From JBHIBC01 sp046758905 (GTDB lineage: Bacteria > Acidobacteriota > Polarisedimenticolia > Gp22-AA2): 8,733 nucleotides of DNA. The notes under the pieces were generated by a model, which saw only the letters and a program-made list of their open reading frames with translations, ran no database searches and was not told where the DNA came from. Each line of letters begins with the position of its first letter. Position 1 is the first letter of the stretch. Position numbers and translations under genes: made by a program. Of this stretch, positions 6,341 to 8,733 are shown one piece after another. Location: the NCBI GenBank assembly GCA_046758905.1, contig JBHIBC010000096.1, positions 1 to 8,733 of the forward strand, read 5' to 3'.

Positions 6341-8308
6341 TCAACGGCTTGCAGCATCCGGCGCGGCGGCCGCGGCGGCCCGGATCCAGGCCTCGATCCG
6401 CTCGATCTCCGCCTCGGGGACCATCAGGAGATCGCGCTCGTAGCTGCTGGCCGGCTCGTAGCTCGCCAGCCGGCGGCGCGAGCGCGAGAGGCTCTCAAGG
6501 GCGCGCGCCGCGCCCCGCTGGTCCCCAATCCGCAACAGGATGGTGGCCCGCAGCAGATGGGCGCGATGAAAATGCGGCTCCAGCCGCACCGCCCGCTCCA
6601 GAGCCTCGAGCGCCTCCGCCTCGCGGCCCCTCGCGGAGAGATGACCGGCCAGCTCCAGGAGCGGCCGGGGGTCGAGGGGCGCCAGTCGGGCCGCCTCGCG
6701 ATACAGCGACGCGGCCCTCGCGGCCGCGGCCGCGTCCTCGAAGGCCCTCTCCCCGACGCGCGATTCGAGACGGGCCATGAGGAGCGGGAAGCGGTAGTCG
6801 ATCGGCTTGAGCCGCCGCGCCTGCTCCAGGAGGAGCGCCGCGCGCGCATAGCGCTCGGGCTCGAGCGGTCCGGCGTTCAACTCCGCCATCGCCAGGTCGT
6901 GCCGGTAGTCCGGGTGCAGAGGGTTGAGCCGCGCGGCCGACGCCATGCGCGCCACCCCGCCGCGGCCCAGGCGGCGCGCCAGACCCGCCTCGCGATGCGC
7001 CAGGTACGGCAGCAGGATCGCGCCGGCGGCGAGGTAGACCGCCGCGGTCAGGACGAAGCCCAGCAGGGCCGGCCGCGCGGCGCGTGCCGGAGCGCGCCCG
7101 GCCGCCCCGTCTTCCTCCCGCCGCCGCCCGGGCGCGCCGAGCGCAACCCCGACCGCGAGCGCCGGGAGGAGGGTGAGCGCGGGTCGCGTCTGCAGGTCGT
7201 CCACGATCCCCTGCGCGAGCAGCGCGGCGAGGGCTAGGCCGACGCCGGCCTCGACCCCGCTCGGGACGCGGCCGTCCCTCCGGCGCAGCAGCTCGAGCGC
7301 CAGCAGAGCGGCGCACGCGAGCAGCGACGCCGCCGCCGGGACTCCGGTCTCGACCGCGAGGGTCAGCGGGGCGCTGTGTGCCCCGCTGAAGAGCCTGCCG
7401 TAACGGATCGGCGAGGCGGTGATCGGGAAGTTGAACGCCGGCGAATGGTGCTTGAACAGGCCGGGCCCGAACCCCAGGAGCGGCCGACGGGCCAGCATGG
7501 CGAGCGAGGCCTTCCAGATCGACAGCCGGTGGTACCGGTAGGGGTCCTCGGCGCGGGAGAACCGGGCCGCCAGGGACCCGGCCCCGATGGCCGCGATCAG
7601 GACGAGCCCGGCCGCCGCGGCGGCCCGGCTGCCGCGCGGCCAGCCGCGCGCCCTAGGCGCGACGAACAGCAGCGACGCCACGCCGATCGCCAGGAACGCG
7701 CCGCGCGACGCGAGGATCGCCACGGCCAGCAGGTGGACCGCCGCGATCGAGATCCACAGGCCGGCCGCGGCCCGGGAGCGCGACGCGCGGGCGGCATCGG
7801 CCGCGCCGAGGCACAGCATCAGGCCGAAGGCGACGAACGCCGCGAGGTGGTTCGGGTTGAGGAAGGACTCCCCGGCCGCCGCGATCCCGCCGGAGATGCC
7901 GCGGACGACTGCGAGCGACGCCTGCAGCCCCGTCGAGGCGACCAGCAGGTTCCTCAGGAGCGGACCGTGGCGCTCGGGGAGCCCGGCGTGCAGGGCCGCC
8001 ACGAACAGCCCCGCCGCGACGAGGAGATCCCACAGGCCGAGCCATCCGGCCAGCGGGTATCCCGCGCCCAGCGTCGAGAGGGCCGCCAGCGTCAGGCCGC
8101 AGGCGAGGAGCACCAGGGCAGCGGCCGTGGGGCCCCGGGCCCTGAAGCCGCTCCCGCGGCTGATGCGCCCCAGCGCGGTGACGACGATGAACGCCAGGGC
8201 CAGCGCGTGCAGCGCCATCATCGCGAGCGGCGCGCTGCCCCCCTCCCCGAACGGCGCCGAGAGCGCCAGAGCGCCCGCGATCGCCAGGAGCAGACGCGTC
8301 CGCCTCAC
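6341..8308 (-). CDS. O-antigen ligase/polymerase-family membrane protein with C-terminal TPR domain
   Basis: A protein of 655 residues starting at GTG. Residues 1-437 hold about 12-13 hydrophobic segments (for example 27-46, 60-78, 88-107, 183-198, 229-247, 313-341, 376-391, 413-436). Motifs of the Wzy/WaaL superfamily are present: SFLNPNHLAAF (148-158), ASRGAFLA (200-207, with the conserved Arg), RPLLGFGPGLF (275-285) and SGAHSAPLTLAVETGVPA (308-325) in the large loop between about 248 and 312. These proteins polymerise undecaprenyl-linked repeat units or transfer glycan to an acceptor on the outer face of the cytoplasmic membrane. Residues 440-645 are soluble and hold about four TPR-like units (near 451-480, 486-515, 530-561 and 563-595), a likely protein-interaction platform. 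The TPR domain faces the periplasm only if the number of membrane segments is odd, which I cannot settle. Start choice rests on GTGA overlap with the preceding gene and a GGAGGGGAGG ribosome site 7 bases away. Ligase and polymerase roles cannot be separated from sequence alone. Confidence 0.88.
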   Translation of the reverse strand: MRRTRLLLAIAGALALSAPFGEGGSAPLAMMALHALALAFIVVTALGRISRGSGFRARGPTAAALVLLACGLTLAALSTLGAGYPLAGWLGLWDLLVAAGLFVAALHAGLPERHGPLLRNLLVASTGLQASLAVVRGISGGIAAAGESFLNPNHLAAFVAFGLMLCLGAADAARASRSRAAAGLWISIAAVHLLAVAILASRGAFLAIGVASLLFVAPRARGWPRGSRAAAAAGLVLIAAIGAGSLAARFSRAEDPYRYHRLSIWKASLAMLARRPLLGFGPGLFKHHSPAFNFPITASPIRYGRLFSGAHSAPLTLAVETGVPAAASLLACAALLALELLRRRDGRVPSGVEAGVGLALAALLAQGIVDDLQTRPALTLLPALAVGVALGAPGRRREEDGAAGRAPARAARPALLGFVLTAAVYLAAGAILLPYLAHREAGLARRLGRGGVARMASAARLNPLHPDYRHDLAMAELNAGPLEPERYARAALLLEQARRLKPIDYRFPLLMARLESRVGERAFEDAAAAARAASLYREAARLAPLDPRPLLELAGHLSARGREAEALEALERAVRLEPHFHRAHLLRATILLRIGDQRGAARALESLSRSRRRLASYEPASSYERDLLMVPEAEIERIEAWIRAAAAAAPDAASR

Positions 8309-8733
8309 GGGGGCGCCTCCCCTCCGCCCGAGCCCCGCGCCCGGTACAGCGGCTTGAGCGGATAGAGCAGGTGCGCGGCGAGCCGCTCACGGTAGGCCGG
8401 CGCCGGCTCCCCGGACCAGTCGTAGTACAGCGACCGCGTGTAGTGCAGGATCGCCGATTCGCGATCGAGCGCCAGGGCGCGCGAGGCGGCCGCCTCCCCC
8501 TCCTCGCGCCACGCCCGCTCGCCCGCGCGCTCGGCCAGCACGAGCTGAGCGAGGAAGGCGTGCGGCCCCGGATCGTCGGGCCGCACCGCCGCGGCCCGCC
8601 GCGCCAGATCGGCGGCCGCGTCGATCGCGCCGCTCTCGGCCGCGACCCGGGCCCGCCCGAGCAGCCGCGCGCAACGCGACGCCACCCATCCGTGCCCGGC
8701 GAGGGCCGCGGCCAGGAGAAGGGCCGCGAGGGC
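8305..8733 (-). CDS. TPR-like protein, C-terminal part (5' end outside the window)
   Basis: The frame is open to the window edge, leaving 142 codons plus stop, so the true start lies beyond 8733. The visible part begins with a hydrophobic ALALLLAAALAGHGW stretch, the end of a membrane segment or signal anchor. It is followed by TPR-like helices: GAIDAAADLARRAAAVRPDD then PHAFLAQLVLAERAG, and AAASRALALDRESAILHYTR. The tail has LYYDWSGEPAPAYRERLAAH and LLYPLKPLY, then a Gly/Ala/Pro-rich end. A GTG at 8685 could be read as a start but would discard the hydrophobic stretch, so I treat the gene as truncated by the window. Its stop overlaps the GTG of the ligase gene (GTGA), so the two are co-translated. 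It probably acts with the TPR-bearing ligase-like protein; exact function unknown. It could also be the soluble end of a larger membrane protein. Confidence 0.7.
   Translation of the reverse strand, partial: ALAALLLAAALAGHGWVASRCARLLGRARVAAESGAIDAAADLARRAAAVRPDDPGPHAFLAQLVLAERAGERAWREEGEAAASRALALDRESAILHYTRSLYYDWSGEPAPAYRERLAAHLLYPLKPLYRARGSGGGEAPP
8316..8325 (-). promoter_or_regulatory. Ribosome-binding site of the ligase-family gene
   Basis: GGAGGGGAGG on the minus strand ends 7 bases before the GTG at 8308. It supports the GTG start, and it lies inside the 3' end of the preceding TPR gene. Confidence 0.6.

Noticed and set aside
6205..6357. N-terminal extension of the glycosyltransferase to the Met codon at 6357
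   Set aside because: It would run through the promoter and the end of the ligase gene, and the added residues look like translated intergenic DNA. MKTAAVLLLVRD at 6204 is a natural start.
7376..8365. A 329-codon plus-strand frame opposite the ligase-family gene
   Set aside because: The translation is almost entirely Arg/Gln/Glu/Gly/Pro with no hydrophobic core, typical of an antisense shadow of a membrane-protein gene.

Overview
This is a very GC-rich window (roughly 70% or more by eye) in which every believable gene lies on the minus strand, so transcription runs from high to low coordinates. Coding density is almost complete and neighbouring genes overlap by 4 to 10 bases. The content is a surface-polysaccharide (exopolysaccharide, capsule or O-antigen type) biosynthesis locus. 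GC content, Arg/Ala-rich proteins and an O-antigen-ligase-like membrane protein suggest a Gram-negative bacterium from a high-GC lineage (for example a deltaproteobacterial, acidobacterial or uncultured relative). No marker gene is present to fix the taxon.

Layout in the direction of transcription: (1) 8733-8305, the 3' part of a TPR-like protein whose start lies outside the window, preceded by a hydrophobic segment; (2) 8308-6341, an O-antigen ligase/polymerase-family membrane protein with about 12-13 membrane segments and a C-terminal TPR domain, joined to gene 1 by a GTGA overlap; (3) a 136-bp intergenic region, the only one in the window, with a good sigma70-type promoter reading leftwards, two copies of an 8-bp palindrome, a small inverted repeat at the predicted transcription start and a possible 19-codon leader ORF; (4) 6204-4582, a GT-B glycosyltransferase with an extra N-terminal region of about 140 residues; (5) 4591-2513, a heparinase II/III-family protein without a visible signal peptide but with the lyase active-site pattern; (6) 2516-312, a fused oxidoreductase (zinc-less medium-chain dehydrogenase domain plus Gfo/Idh/MocA domain); (7) 315-1, the N-terminal part of a second glycosyltransferase, cut by the window edge.

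Genes 4-7 overlap by 10, 4 and 4 bases and look like one translationally coupled operon started by the promoter in the gap. A plausible division of labour is that the glycosyltransferases add sugars to a lipid-linked repeat unit, the heparinase-like protein and the two-domain oxidoreductase make or modify an unusual sugar or glycan intermediate on the cytoplasmic side, and the ligase-type protein polymerises or transfers the product outside the inner membrane. The heparinase-like plus two-domain-oxidoreductase pair is a recurring partnership in polysaccharide loci; I know of no established reaction for it, and it is the most interesting part of the window. I see no RNA genes, CRISPR arrays, insertion sequences or phage genes.
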